The position numbers and the translations under genes are program-made. Of a stretch of 64,000 nucleotides of DNA, positions 1 to 11,629 are shown one piece after another. Origin of the DNA: Moniliella sp. 'wahieum' (lineage: Eukaryota > Basidiomycota > Moniliellomycetes > Moniliellales > Moniliellaceae); assembly GCA_003971905.1 (NCBI GenBank), contig RSEE01000010.1:558001-622000 (forward strand), in the 5' to 3' direction. How positions within the stretch are numbered: position 1 is the first letter of the stretch; every line of letters starts with the position of its first letter. Under the pieces are notes generated by a model, which was not told the origin of the DNA, searched no databases, and saw only the letters and a program-made list of their open reading frames with translations.

Positions 1-543
1 GTGCCGCTCGAGGTATGCCAGCTGCGACAAAGGTCAGAAGGGCAGGCAGGCGAGGGGGACATGGGGAAGGGCGTACCTGGGCCGAGGCGAGGAAGGGGGC
101 GGTGAGGAAAGGGACGCTGCGCACCCGCAGGGTTTTGAGCGTGGTGCGGACAAGGTCCTGGGGGGAGAGAGAGTTGGACTCTGCAAAGACGGCCGTTGCG
201 GCCTCGAGGTCGTGGGCCTCGTACAGCTCCCACGCGCGGGCGCGGTCAGCAGGGCGGTGGTCGATCTGGCTGAAGGGGGGGTAGGAGCGGACAGGGGCCA
301 TGCCCTGGATGACGGCAACGGGGATGAGGGCGCGCTGGAGGATGTCGATGTGCTGGGAGATGCGTTCGGCGAGGGCGAGAGGCAGGCCGCCGACGGCGGC
401 GGTGAGTGGCTCGGGCTGCTCGGCGAGCACAGCGCGGACCCAGACGCTGAGATCGATGCCGATGCGGGTGTCTTGAGCGCATCGAGGGGCACTGTCTTGA
501 CCAGCCCGTGCTCGTGGAGGTACTCGGAGAGGCCGGTGATCAT
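1..543 (-). CDS. MKT1: Mkt1-like XPG/PIN-fold post-transcriptional regulator, N-terminal part
   Basis: This is the amino-terminal portion of an Mkt1-like protein; its 3' part lies beyond the left edge. Mkt1 proteins resemble FEN/XPG nucleases and act in post-transcriptional mRNA control with Pbp1 in yeast. The ATG at 543 opens with MITGLSEYLHEHGLVK. One base is missing near 472, after which the frame reads DTRIGIDLSVWVRAVL, the expected first acidic XPG-N motif. It continues with QGMAPVRSYPPFSQID, ARAWELYEAHDLEAA and SVPFLTAPFLASAQ. A 55-nt intron (76 to 22, GTACGC...CAG) is followed by LAYLERH at the edge. Family assignment comes from motif order and spacing. Catalytic activity cannot be judged from this fragment. 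Confidence 0.68.
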
Positions 544-1371
544 GGCGGAGGAGGGGGGGAGGTGGTGGTGGTGGAGGCGAGCCAGTCAGTGCCGCTGTGC
601 CGGGCGTGGCCCCGGCTGCTGGGTGCGGCTGTGCGCTGCTGTGCCCCTTGCATCTGGCCTCGGCCCCTGCCGCCCCGCTGCTGCCCCTTGCGGCCCCGGC
701 CGTGTACATTTCAAAAACACATGCTGCTCACGTGGAGCGCCGAGCCGCGCTGGGCCGCATGCAATGCATCATGCATGATGCATGATTGAGCCGCCGCCAG
801 GTGGCTCATCGATCCTCATGCATCACCGTCATGCATCCCAAGCTTTGTCCAGACCCACGCCAGTTCTCCACGCACCCTCCGACGCAGTCGATCGGCCGGC
901 CAGCGCCTCTCTTTCTTGGCGACGGTGTGGGCCGTGCGTTTTGGCTTGCATGCATCCACACCCGACGTCTCTCCACGCTTATGTCTTCCTTGTTCCCCCA
1001 TTGTGCACACACACCCGAGCGGATGACGGCCATCATGCACACCATGGTTTGGTCCAGCCCTCTATCACCCCAATTCCCAGACGACAGCACGGCCCACCAT
1101 CGTATAGCGCCGCGGAAATATGCGTTTTCCGACTCTTCCTGCCGGAGAGGTTGTGACGCGCCGCTTTTCCTAGGATTCGGTTTCGTCCAGTTTCCCGTAT
1201 GGGCAGCCGACATGTGTTCCAGAGCATGACGGCGACCTCGTGAATCGTCTCCGTGTCCTCTTATACCGACAGGGACAGGGCCTCCCTAGTCTCAACCTCT
1301 TGCGTCCCGTATCATGCGACATGCTACACACCACTTGGTGGTCTGCCTTCGAGACGTCCGACCCGCCACAT
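544..1371. other. Intergenic gap, Mkt1-like gene to tRNA-Asn
   Basis: No convincing coding sequence. It is probably the promoter side of the Mkt1-like gene. It holds the ATGCAT heptamer array at 764-784 and a CT-rich stretch. Short open frames here lack family motifs and are judged spurious. Confidence 0.5.
764..784. repeat. Heptamer array, palindrome ATGCAT plus one base, 3 copies
   Basis: ATGCATC, ATGCATG, ATGCATG in exact 7-bp register, each containing the palindrome ATGCAT. It belongs to the A-N4-T heptamer family seen throughout the intergenic DNA. Confidence 0.8.
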
Positions 1372-1472
1372 GTTCTATTAGCTCAGTTGGCTAGAGCGTC
1401 CGACTGTTAAAGACGGCCCACACTTGTCTATTCGACATCGGGAGGTCGTTGGTTCGAGCCCAACATGGAACG
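1372..1472 (+). tRNA. tRNA-Asn(GTT) with a 27-nt intron
   Basis: The cloverleaf folds fully. The acceptor stem GTTCTAT pairs with ATGGAAC, followed by discriminator G. The D arm is GCTC/GAGC. The anticodon stem TCCGA pairs with TCGGG. The T arm is GTTGG-TTCGAGC-CCAAC. The anticodon GTT is at 1406-1408. The intron spans 1410-1436 at the canonical 37/38 position. The internal B box (GGTTCGAGCC) is intact, and a T5 run at 1474-1478 is a Pol III terminator. Confidence 0.93.
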
Positions 1473-1473
1473 C

Positions 1474-1478
1474 TTTTT
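1474..1478 (+). terminator. RNA polymerase III terminator of tRNA-Asn
   Basis: TTTTT starting two bases after the discriminator base of the tRNA. Confidence 0.75.
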
Positions 1479-2500
1479 GCCTTCCCCATAGCATGTAACA
1501 CCGTCCTCGCACTGCCGTGGCACCATATTTGCCCTGTTGATTCAACCCAGCCGATGCAGTTCAAGCCGAGGGGTACCAGAAAATGGTAGGGTTTCCTGGA
1601 AGAAGTTTGGGGGCGGGTAGATCACCTCAATAGCATGTGTGGTCCCTGTCTTTCGCTTCGTATACACCGCAGGTGAAGGTGAAGACTTGGCCGTTTTCGT
1701 GGGCGCTTGTGCCATCAGACTCTATGGCCCACATGATTCCCTGATTCCGATGCCACAAGCATCCGGCCCCTGCGTCATCTCACCTCTCTCTCAAGAGCCG
1801 GACAAGAACGGGTTTACTCTTTCCTTTGTCACTCCATCGTGCTCCAATGTTGGTGGTCCATGTGTTCGACGGCAAAAAGCAGGGCGGGGTGCCTCTACGG
1901 GAGTTGTGTTGGTTGGGGAGAGCACGGAAGAAATTCGTTCACTGCACGGCATATAGTAAACAGTGGCCGATCACCTTGGTCAGTTCTGCACCCGTAAGCG
2001 CTTGTCCATCCTCCGGGCGAAGAGAGAAGGACACATGTACTGAGTAAAAGTGAGGTCCAAATTGTCCGCATTCCGACTTGCATGCTTCCACATGGAAACG
2101 AAGGGGCCTGCAGTTGGGCAAACGAGTCCCCTTAATCGGGGTGGAGAGGCTCATACCCCACATGGGCTGGTGGAGGCGATTGATGCGCTTCCATGCGCAC
2201 CTTCAATACGGAACAAGAGTCGATACATTGCTTTGGCTCGATTATACGGCACCCTGACGGGTGGAGGGGGCTGAGTGGAGGTGGTGGTGCCAACAAAGTA
2301 TAGGCCAACTAGTTCCCGCCCTACCCGACTGATAGGAATGATCGATGATTCATGTGATGAAGGGTGAGCGCGATGAGCATACCGAATTCCGCTCCTCACG
2401 GCGCAGTTGGCATTCCGCTGCTGGCTGCTTTGTAATAGCCCGTCGCAGAGTACCCAGCCCCCGCACCCGCAGCCTGGCGCCTCCCCACCACTGACGGAAG
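1479..2500. other. Intergenic gap, tRNA-Asn to complex I subunit gene
   Basis: About 1 kb of lower-GC sequence with only short open frames of 60-105 codons that carry no recognisable motif. No gene is supported. The last few hundred bases should hold the promoter of the gene starting at 2501. Confidence 0.5.
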
Positions 2501-3086
2501 ATGCGTGCGACGGGGGCTACGTTTTTGCGTGCCTCGCTCGCGCCTGCTCTGCGCGTCTCACGCCCTGCTCAGCTCCGTGCATCCGTACGGACCCTCGATG
2601 GCCACCGCAACCGAGACCCGTTCATCCAAGCCGAATGGGCCTTGCACAAGTCGCCTAATATCGAGCGGTATGCCGTCATGCGCAACCACACGGACCGCAA
2701 CTTTGAGTTCACCCCGACTGCGACGGCGGTGGTGATCATTGGGTGCATCATCGTGCCTTCTTTCATTGCGTGGTTGGTGTGGGACGACGCGGTACGTTGG
2801 TGTCGCTTGCATTACCTTGCCTTACCTTGCCTTGCTTGCTTTTCCCGCCATCCCGCGTTTGGCGGAGCGGATCCTGTCCAGGTGGGCAGGCACTTGCCAG
2901 GATCGCTACTAACCCACTTGCCAACAGCTCTACACAGCCCCCTTCCGCACCAACTTGCAGTTTGACCCCAACGTTCGCTGGCCGCATCGCAATGACCCGG
3001 AGCGCGCCGAGTACTTGAAGCACTATATCATTGGTGACTTTGATGAGTGGCTCGCGGCCAAGAAGGCAAGCGAGGCGGAAGCCTAG
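2501..3086 (+). CDS. NDUFB4/B15-like subunit of mitochondrial complex I
   Basis: A predicted 149-residue inner-membrane accessory subunit of NADH:ubiquinone oxidoreductase. Exon 1 (2501-2791) begins with an arginine- and alanine-rich presequence (MRATGATFLRASLAPALRVS). It then has RYAVMRNHTDRNFEFTPTA, which matches the fungal B15 pattern of an xMRxN...F(R/E)FTP block, followed by one membrane helix (VVIIGCIIVPSFIAWLV). The intron 2792-2927 is GTACGT...CAG with a TACTAAC branch site. Exon 2 (2928-3086) adds a soluble tail rich in aromatic and acidic residues (YTAPFRTNLQFDPN, GDFDEWLAAKK). No frameshift is needed. The fold and targeting are clear; the exact subunit name is an inference from the short conserved block. 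Confidence 0.6.
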
Positions 3087-3664
3087 TGGGCGTCCCCGTG
3101 ACAATCTGTCTCCCTCCCCTACTGCCTTTCTCAGGCCCAATGCACCTCATACAGAATCCTGAACTTGGTGGGACATGGGATGGTGCATCTGTGTGGGTTG
3201 CGACGGCGGCGGTTGATGCACGTACGGGAATGGAGCTATTGCTAGGCAGCTCGGAGTAGACTATGCATGGGGTGGTGCCGGTTGGGGTTGGCTCTAAAGA
3301 TGGCAATCCAGCACGCCAACCCAACCAACCCCCAGGGACAGTTTCGGCTTTGCGACACGCTTTCCTAAACCTAGGAGAGGCGACAAACTGAACGGATAAT
3401 CGATCATCCTCTAGACAAAACAAACTCTAAGATCTAGTGTGTGGACAATCTCAGCGCCATCTCTGCACCACCGGAAGAGTCAATGACCAAAGTCGAATGG
3501 AACATGGCAATATGCAGGCCAGGGAAGAGGAGGAGTGGGGGGGTGTGGGGGGTGGGAGCAAAGGCGGAGGCCCAATCCGCTTCTGCACGAGTGAAGGATC
3601 GACGAAAGCACAACCGAGGCACCGGGTGAGAATGATGCCAAATCAATGTTCTCCATGCAGGAGG
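3087..3664. other. Intergenic gap between convergent complex I and PP1 genes
   Basis: 578 bp separating two convergent genes, so it contains both 3' UTRs. It includes a purine-rich G tract near 3520-3570. No coding sequence or structured RNA was recognised. Confidence 0.45.
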
Positions 3665-4786
<1,122 letters not shown>

Positions 4787-5741
4787 GCTGGGAAGTTGGT
4801 GGGAGATGGCCAACGTTGGCCGGGCGGAAGCGACGGCCGACCCGCTGCGGAATGTCGAAAGCAAAAAAGTGGGCAGCAGAACCGCTGGGCCGCCGCACGG
4901 CGCCACCCTCTCGACCTGTCGGGGGCACGTCCTCGCCCTTACTGCCCGCGTGCAGCGCACGCGAGCACTCGTCTGGTGCGGCAGGGCGGCGGGCGCCTCC
5001 GGCCCTCAGCGTCAGCGCTCAGCGCCTGCTGCTGGGTTCCTCCGGTTTTTTCCTTCGTCTTTGAAATTTCACATTGGACAGTTCGCGTCGCCCGCGTCAC
5101 GTGCTGCTGCGTTGCGGCCTGGCCGTCTCCGCAGACACGAGGGCGCGCATCGCACTGGTGCATCAGCGGCACTGCCCTAGTTACTGACGTGCACGGCCTG
5201 CGCCGCCTCCACTTGGTTCCAATTGTAAGCCGAGCGCGTAGTAGACCCCGCTGGCGCATTCCTCTGTTCTTCCTTGCCACCCCCCCGCCACCTCTTCGCT
5301 CAACTTGTTACCTCGTTCTCACTCAGCTGCTTCTGGTAGCTCACACCGCGCCGTCTGCCTGCCGCGTAGTACGTCGCTACAGCGCCCAGCGACGTTCGCC
5401 ACACCGGCCACAGTCATAGCCCAACACAGTACCGCAGCTGGTACACATGTCCCCACATTATGTGCGGGAGCTATCGAAGACTTAATAATGCAATCGACCG
5501 TGGGGTCGTTCGCATTGGCCGTCAGGGAGTACAGTGACATACTTGGGGAGGCAGAGGAACCGTACAGCGGCGAACAAAATCATAACTTCAGCATAGAGGG
5601 CGGTCCGTCGGGCGGTCGGACGGGCGGGCGGTCGTGGAAACAGGTAGAGAGAACAAAACGTATCGGAAAACAGAGTAAAGAGTATAGCAGCGTACGGTCG
5701 TAGGATCAGCAGGTCAGGACGGATGCAGATGTCGTGAATCG
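4787..5741. other. Intergenic gap upstream of PP1
   Basis: GC-rich at 4787-5400, then lower GC. It probably contains the PP1 promoter and 5' UTR and the 3' UTR of the Pin4-like gene. A long open frame on the plus strand here is antisense to PP1 and shows no domain, so it is not called. Confidence 0.45.
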
Positions 5742-6800
5742 TTAGGGGCGCATAGGACGGTCAAAGGGCCATTCACCTAGAATGTCTGGCGCGTCAGGTG
5801 CAGGAAAGCCAGGGCAACGAAAATGTGTCAAGTTGGTATAGGATCGCATCGAAGTGAGTCTCGGGGGCCAAACAGCGGCACCCGGATTGGACACAAATGA
5901 TTGCATGCTAGTCTATATTGACATGTTAGACGTAAGACCGAACCAAATGTGTGGAAAGTGACATACTCGTTCAAAATCGGGCAATTTACTGACCACCACG
6001 TACTTTTCCCCCTGTTGGGATTCAACGGAGAAGTGGTGGAGACCCATTTTCTGGGCAATAACGTGGACCACTCGGCGTTCGGCGGATGTCAGGGAAGAAG
6101 AAAAAGACAACTCATCTCTCATGCGATCATCACGAAAGAGAAGAATGCGAGAATAGACGTCCAGTGTGGTGGGGTCATTCATATTGAGTTCAGGTGTTGC
6201 TGTCAGATGCGTCGTAGGCCCGAGAGGGCTCGGGGGCGACGGGTGCCCCACCGGGTTCGGGAGAGGAGCACACGACGAAAGAGGCGGCTGGAAATGATAG
6301 TTCCAGTTCTTGCCCTTTTCAATCTGGAGAGAATGCATCCTCTTGATCGCCTTGTCTTTCTCTAGTCGGTCTTTTTCCCCTGGTTTGAGCACACGCTTGT
6401 GCTCAGCCCGCAATTTACGACCCGACACATCAAACCCGTTCAAGGCAGCCACCGCATTTTCGGCGTCGGCCGCATGGTGGTAGTTGGCAAACGCTAGGCC
6501 ACGAAAGATGCCTTGGTCAAAGTGGTAGTTGAACGCGTACGGCATGGGGAGCGATAAATCCGTCATCAGCGCAGCCAAACTTTCCTGAGGAAGAGTGAAA
6601 GGAATGTTTTTGATAACAATGGCGGTGGGGATAATGTCCGCCTTGGTGTGAGGCCACATAATGGGTGCAGCGGGCGCAGGGCTGCGCTCAACAGGACCAA
6701 CCAAGGGGTACGGATCCACAATGCGACCACTGCTCATCATGAGAAAGTGGGAGGGTGTGCGGAGGAAAGGCGAGTGTAGGTCGTATGTAAGGAAGAGCAA
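5742..6800 (-). CDS. PIN4: Pin4/Mdt1-like RNA-binding protein with RRM and R3H domains
   Basis: The protein has an RRM followed by a C-terminal R3H domain, the architecture of fungal Pin4 (Mdt1) and fission yeast Cip1/Cip2, which act in mRNA control, stress response and G2/M. RRM: AIVIKNIPFTLPQESLAALM, then IFRGLAFANYH (RNP1) and AVAALNGFDVSGRKLRAEH. R3H: PTTLDVYSRILLFRDDRMRD, then TSAERRVVHVIAQKMGLHHFS. Exon 1 runs to 5967. Intron 5966-5913 (54 nt) has GTATGT, a CTAAC branch site and TAG. The last exon ends RLTSMRSYTNLTHFR... and stops at 5742. The start is uncertain: ATG 6800 gives 334 residues, ATG 6740 begins MMSSGRIVDP, and an upstream exon is possible because relatives have longer disordered N termini. 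No frameshift. Confidence 0.87.
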
Positions 6801-7461
6801 TGGGGTGGGCTAGGAGGACCTGCCCAACGAGCCCAGGAAGGTGGTGGAAGCAACGAGACGGAAGGTTGCGATGCGAAAACAGAATGGTATCTGTCCAACA
6901 ATGGCTGGCACAGCCACCATAACATGCACCAGGGCTTGTCAACGTCTGCGGGGGGGCTCACCAATCACCGATGCGTGCGGGGGCGGTGACCGGTGAGGTT
7001 GGGGAGCTGCTAGCCATGTCATAGATTAGTCAGCCGGTCAGACTCAGGCGCACCACCGCCCTGGCAGCTTGGACCCTGGCAGATGGACTTGGCCTTGCAG
7101 CTTGCTCGGTCTCAGATCTCATATCCCCTCTGCCCTCCCGCCGCAGCCACGACGACACGTGTCGGACAGGCATGGCGCCACTGCTCCAGATGATACGTCT
7201 TTCACGGTAACTAGGGTAACTGGCCCCAGAAGTGAGCTCGATGTGACGCGTTCATGCGTGAACGGGTGAACGTGGAGACGTAGGACATTGGCCTTCCTAC
7301 ATGGTCACTCGCATTCTTGAGGCCCAGGCTTGCCAGCTGCACGCCTCAAAAGCCTTCCATGGAACGCCTCGTCGGTCCATTTCCTTTTCCGCCGCAAAAC
7401 AATGGGAAAGTGAGCTGCTCAGGCAGTTCACATGCTATGGCGCAAGCGCCCAGTGAAGCTA

Positions 7462-7482
7462 GTGACTAGGGACTAGTGACTT
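7462..7482. repeat. Heptamer array, ACTAGT family, 3 copies
   Basis: GTGACTA, GGGACTA, GTGACTT in 7-bp register. Adjacent units form the palindrome ACTAGT, with the middle copy degenerate. Confidence 0.75.
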
Positions 7483-7698
7483 ATTAGCGCTGTTTAGCAT
7501 GTTAGCTGTTATATCAAGTTGAAAATTTTGGGCTGGAAACCGAGAATCCGGATGGCAGGGAATACCGGCCTTCTTAACATTCAGTTACTGAGTGAACGTG
7601 CGTGCAGTTTCAAAGCCCAACTTGAACGTTCATTTGCATGTTAGGGTTAAATGTTCAACGCTTCGGAGATAGAGATCATTATGTGACGCTTCTGGCAG

Positions 7699-7731
7699 GC
7701 CTAAGGCCAAGCCTAGGGCCTAAGGCCTAAT
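7699..7731. repeat. Heptamer array, AGGCCT family
   Basis: GCCTAAG, a 5-bp interruption, then GCCTAGG, GCCTAAG and GCCTAAT. Consecutive units create the palindrome AGGCCT. A second array of the same word is at 47144. Confidence 0.75.
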
Positions 7732-7924
7732 GTATGAGGGGACTGAGTACTGACGCAAGAGGTTTGGTGTTGGATACTGGATGATTGATGAGATTGGGTA
7801 CGTTCTGGGAGCGACACCTGGAGTAGGGAACTGTTTGGTACGCGACAAGTGCGGCTTGATATTGAACGTTCAGTATGGTGAACGTGCAATCTGAGATTGA
7901 ATGTTCGCCCATGGATTAGGGTTA

Positions 7925-7950
7925 GGTGACCGGTGAGGCCGGTGAGGCGG
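7925..7950. repeat. Degenerate array, ACCGGT family
   Basis: GTGACCGGTGAGGCCGGTGA: an ACCGGT palindrome with GTGA flanks, partly repeated. The core GTGACCGGTGA also occurs near 6985, 8278, 13029 and, inverted, near 43223. Confidence 0.55.
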
Positions 7951-8420
7951 CGAGTGCGAGCCTGGGAGGTGTGCCATGTGATATGTGGCGTGTGAAGTGT
8001 GATGCGGCGATTGCCTTTGGGAGGGAGCAGCGGTCGGCGGCCGGCGACTGGAGCCCAACGCCCAACTTAAACACTTGCGGTCTTCCGCCCGGTCTACTCC
8101 GAAATTTGCAGCGTTCTGTGCCCGTGACAGCTCTGGTGGCAAGCAGGGGGGTGGCCCGCCGCCCATGAGAGCGCACCCCACCTGTGTGCGCCTGTGTGCC
8201 TCACCGCCTCACCGCCTCACCGCCCACGGCATCATCCATCCCTCGCCTCTGCCACACTGCGCCAGCCGCCGCTCCAGTGACCGGTGACGTGTGGGCAGGC
8301 ACCCCACCAGTCTCGCTTCCTGCTCCGTCGGACGCCTGCCGATGCAACACCGCCCCCCCACCTCTCTTCCCCCTGCCCTCTCCCGGTCAGTCCATTTTCA
8401 CACCTTCCCGTCGACACACC

Positions 8421-8427
8421 TATAAGG
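8421..8427 (+). promoter_or_regulatory. TATA-like box of the desaturase gene
   Basis: TATAAGG, 111 bp upstream of the ATG at 8538 and followed by a CT-rich leader. Position and composition suit a fungal core promoter. There is no other support. Confidence 0.4.
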
Positions 8428-8537
8428 AGCGGCTCCGCCCCTTATCCGTCCTCTCTTCTTTTTTCTCTCTGCCGACCTTGTCCGCTTTGCCACCGACCGA
8501 TTCTGTCCCGCTTCACTGCCAAGCGGACACCTTCGTC

Positions 8538-10045
8538 ATGTCCATTTCGCCCAATGTGACCAGCGCCACGCAGCGCAAGTCTGCTGTCGATGCTCCCGCC
8601 GCGGCGTCAGCAGCACCAGCCGCAGCCGCGGGCAAAGCGCCGACCAAGTTCTCCTTCCGCAAGCAGGAGCGGTACGATCCCTCGGCCCTCCCGCAAGTGC
8701 CGATCCCCGACTTTTCAGTCAAGGATTTGCTCACGGCCATCCCCAAGCACTGCTACGAGCGCAGCGCACTCCATTCGAGCGTGTATGTGCTGCAGGACTT
8801 GGTGCTCATGTCGGCAGCCTTTACGCGGCTACCTACATTGACCCCTTTGTCGCTGGCCTTGACTTTACCAAGTCGCCGATCGACCCGAGTTGGTTGTCCT
8901 TCGGAGCCCAGGCCCGTGTGCTCTCGTTCAGCCTTTTTGCCATCTACCAATTTTTCCAAGGCCTTGTCTTTACCGGCATCTGGGTGAATGCCCACGAATG
9001 TGGCCACCAGGCTTTCAGCACGTCCAAGACGCTGAACAATGCGGTCGGCTTTGTCTTGCACACGTTCCTTCTCGTGCCGTACCACTCATGGCGCATCTCA
9101 CATGCTCGCCACCATGCCGCTACGGGCCACATGACGCGGGACGAGGTCTTTGTGCCCCGTACCCGGGAGCAACGCGGACTTCTTCCTCTCCGGCCTGCCA
9201 GCCCCCCGGCTGAGGCCGAGAACGACTTTTTGAAGGTGCCTTCGGAGTCAAAGGCAAAGGCGACCGGTGAGGTGGAGGCGCCCGTGTATGACGACTCTGA
9301 CTTGACTTGGGGAGAGTGGCTGGACGAGATGTTGGAAGACGCACCGATCTACAATTTGATCATGCTCGTCTTTCAGCAACTCCTTGGCTGGCAACTGTAC
9401 CTCACCATCAACGCTTCCGGCCAGCTGCACTACCCCAAGGGTACCAACCACTTTAACCCCAACTCTGTCATCTTCGATGCGCGCCACAAGTGGCAGATTA
9501 TTGCTTCCGACATTGGCATCGCAGTGGTGATTGGGGGTCTGGTTGCAGCTTCCTACCTTGCCCCCAATGGGTTCTGGGACGTGTTCCGCTACTACATTGT
9601 GCCCTACGTCTGGTGCAACCACTGGCTGGTGATGATTACCTACCTCCAGCACACTGACGCTCTTCTGCCTCATTACAAGGCGGAGGAGTGGACCTTCCCG
9701 CGCGGTGCGCTGGCCACGATTGACCGTCAATGGCTGTGGCCGATTGGTCCTTTCTTCTTCCATGGCATTGCCGAGACGCACGTTGCGCACCACATCCACT
9801 CGAAGATCCCCCACTACCACGCATGGGAGGCGACGACTGCGCTGCAGGCCAAGCTCGGCCCGTACTATGTCCACTCGGAGGAGAATGTGTTCCGCACGCT
9901 GTGGAAGTCGTTCCGCTCCTGCCGCTTTGTCGACAAGGATGAGGGCATCGCCTTTTTCCGCAATGCGCAGGGCGTGCCCACCGCGTCCATTGCTCAGAAA
10001 CGCGCCGAGGAGACGTCCGACTCGGGCGTGGCCTTGTCGGAGTAA
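8538..10045 (+). CDS. Delta-12-type membrane fatty acid desaturase
   Basis: An ER integral-membrane di-iron desaturase, most like fungal oleate delta-12 enzymes that make linoleate, using electrons from cytochrome b5. All three histidine boxes are present: HECGH (8993-9007), HARHH (9101-9115, followed by TGHMTRDEVFVP) and HVAHH (9779-9793). The N terminus is alanine-rich and cytosolic (MSISPNVTSATQRKSAVD). Hydrophobic stretches flank the boxes as expected. A charged, proline-rich loop after DEVFVPRTREQ is typical of fungal members. The ATG at 8538 is the first in frame and follows the TATA-like box. One base is missing near 8820 (L-M-S-A then LYAATYIDPF), breaking an otherwise complete gene of about 500 codons. 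There are no introns. Regiospecificity (delta-12 versus omega-3) cannot be settled from sequence alone. Confidence 0.9.
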
Positions 10046-11073
10046 AGGTGTCTGGCCTCGCCTCGCTTGTCCCCATCTCTCACCCCCTGTCCCAGTGCGA
10101 TACGGATATGCTCTTCGCCCAGCCCAATCCCCTAAGCGTTTATAAGAACAGGTGTCTGTGCATCGCTCCCTGAAGCAGTGTGATCAGATAGAACGTTCTT
10201 TGTCCAATGTGCATTGAGCTTGTCCGCATATATGACGGTCCGGTCGTTGAGCCAGTTAGATGGAAGGCCGCGTCGTCTCCCACAGCAATTCGCCTCATTC
10301 ACAACCTCAGGTGTGGTCTCGAAGCCTAAGAGCGTCTGCACTCCTTTGCGAGTGTCCTCTCGGCACTCCCAAAACACTCGAGCTACTTGCAGAGAGATGA
10401 GGAGATTGCAGAAGCGAACATGTTGAGCTGTACACAGAGACTACACACTTACGAAGTAGATGCGGTTAACGGTGATCAGGGTCACTGGCGTCTATTCTTG
10501 ACCTAGGGGGCGATAAGTTAGGTTGGGCACGTGTTTCCCCACAGGGCAGGAGAAGAGGTATGCCGTTCATCAGAAGGAAGTTGTAATTGAAGCTTCGAGG
10601 CCACAGTGGCTGAGATTTGCCCACAAAAGGCCCCCAGGCCTAGTACTTGCTTCCGGCGCGCAAACCTAGTCGTAGCTGCCATGCCAGGCCATACCACAGA
10701 GCAGAGCTGGGAAGTGCTGAGGTAAGCCCAACGCCCAGGCGGGTCCGTGCACTGCTCCTGCGCATGGGACCACACCAGCTTGGAAGGTCAAGCGCCCGTC
10801 TGCGCCCGCCCCACCCACCACCTCCCCGTGTCGTCCGACAGCTCGTCCTCCTCCCATCCACGCTTTGCCCAGCGTGCTCTTTCCCTTATCCATCCGCGCT
10901 GCCACCCCCCTTCGCGCTGTCTGCCGTGTGCCCAGCTTCGGTTCCCACCTGTCATCACCTCGAACCTTCACCACCACCACCGCCCGTCCGCATTCTGTCA
11001 AGGTGCGCCCCCCCACCGGCAGTTATGCTGGCCTGAGCTCTCATGAACCTTGCTGACCTTGAATGGGTTCCAG
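10046..11073. other. Intergenic gap, desaturase to HIT hydrolase
   Basis: The first part is 3' flank of the desaturase. No gene is supported at 10150-10650. From about 10860 there is an open reading stretch that looks like a mitochondrial presequence, spliced in frame to the HIT gene by a possible 71-nt intron (11003-11073). Confidence 0.45.
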
Positions 11074-11629
11074 ATGTCGCACCTAGACGACAACTGCCTT
11101 TTCTGCAAGATCATCCGCGGCCAGATCCCGTCGCAGAAGTTGTACGAGACGGAGACAAGCTATGCGTTTTTGGAGTATGGCATCCTATCCCCCCCTGTGC
11201 GCATTTCTCCGGCACTAACTCTCCACTTTCTGTAGCATTGGCCCCATATCCAAGGGTCACTCGCTCGTGATTCCCAAGTACCACGGGGAGCGTCTGCACG
11301 ACGTTCCGGACGAGTACCTGTCGGACCTGTTGGCCGTGGCGAAGAAACTGGCCAAAGCCCAGGGCATTGTGGACTACAACGTTCTCCAGAACAATGGCAA
11401 GATTGCGCACCAAGTTGTCGGCCATGTGCATGTCCACATGATTCCCAAGCCCAACACGGAGGAAGGCCTGATTGTTGGCTGGCCCGGCACTTCGCCCTCG
11501 AAGGAAGAGTTGCAGGAGGTATGTGCCATGCGGAGCTTCACCCCAAAAGGAAAACAGGACGTTGGCTACGGAGCACTGTACTGACTCTTTGGATATCAGA
11601 CGGCCGACAAGATTCGTAAGAACATCTGA
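11074..11629 (+). CDS. HNT1: HIT-family (HINT-type) nucleotide hydrolase
   Basis: A 137-residue histidine-triad protein. HINT enzymes hydrolyse AMP-lysine and related phosphoramidates. Exon 1 (11074-11174) gives MSHLDDNCLFCKIIRGQIPS with the Zn-site style CxxC. Intron 11175-11235 is GTATGG...TAG with a CACTAAC branch site. Exon 2 (11236-11518) completes AFLDIGPISKGHSLVIPK and carries the triad HVHVHMI at 11423-11443. Intron 11519-11599 is GTATGT...CAG. Exon 3 (11600-11629) ends TADKIRKNI. The frame is intact throughout. ATG 11074 gives a cytosolic protein of standard length. An upstream in-frame presequence-like exon would instead send it to mitochondria, but I found no in-frame ATG for it. 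Confidence 0.9.

Larger units (their letters stand above)
6801..8537. other. Intergenic gap between divergent Pin4-like and desaturase genes
   Basis: 1.7 kb with no supported gene. It holds heptamer arrays at 7462-7482, 7699-7731 and 7925-7950, two TGAACGTTCA palindromes (7623 and 7863), two short TTAGGGTTA words (about 7641 and 7915), a period-8 CTCACCGC repeat near 8200-8225 and a TATA-like box at 8421. Confidence 0.55.

Noticed and set aside
7641-7926. TTAGGGTTA words as an interstitial telomere
   Set aside because: Only two isolated copies of about 1.5 repeats each. Expected by chance in this much DNA.
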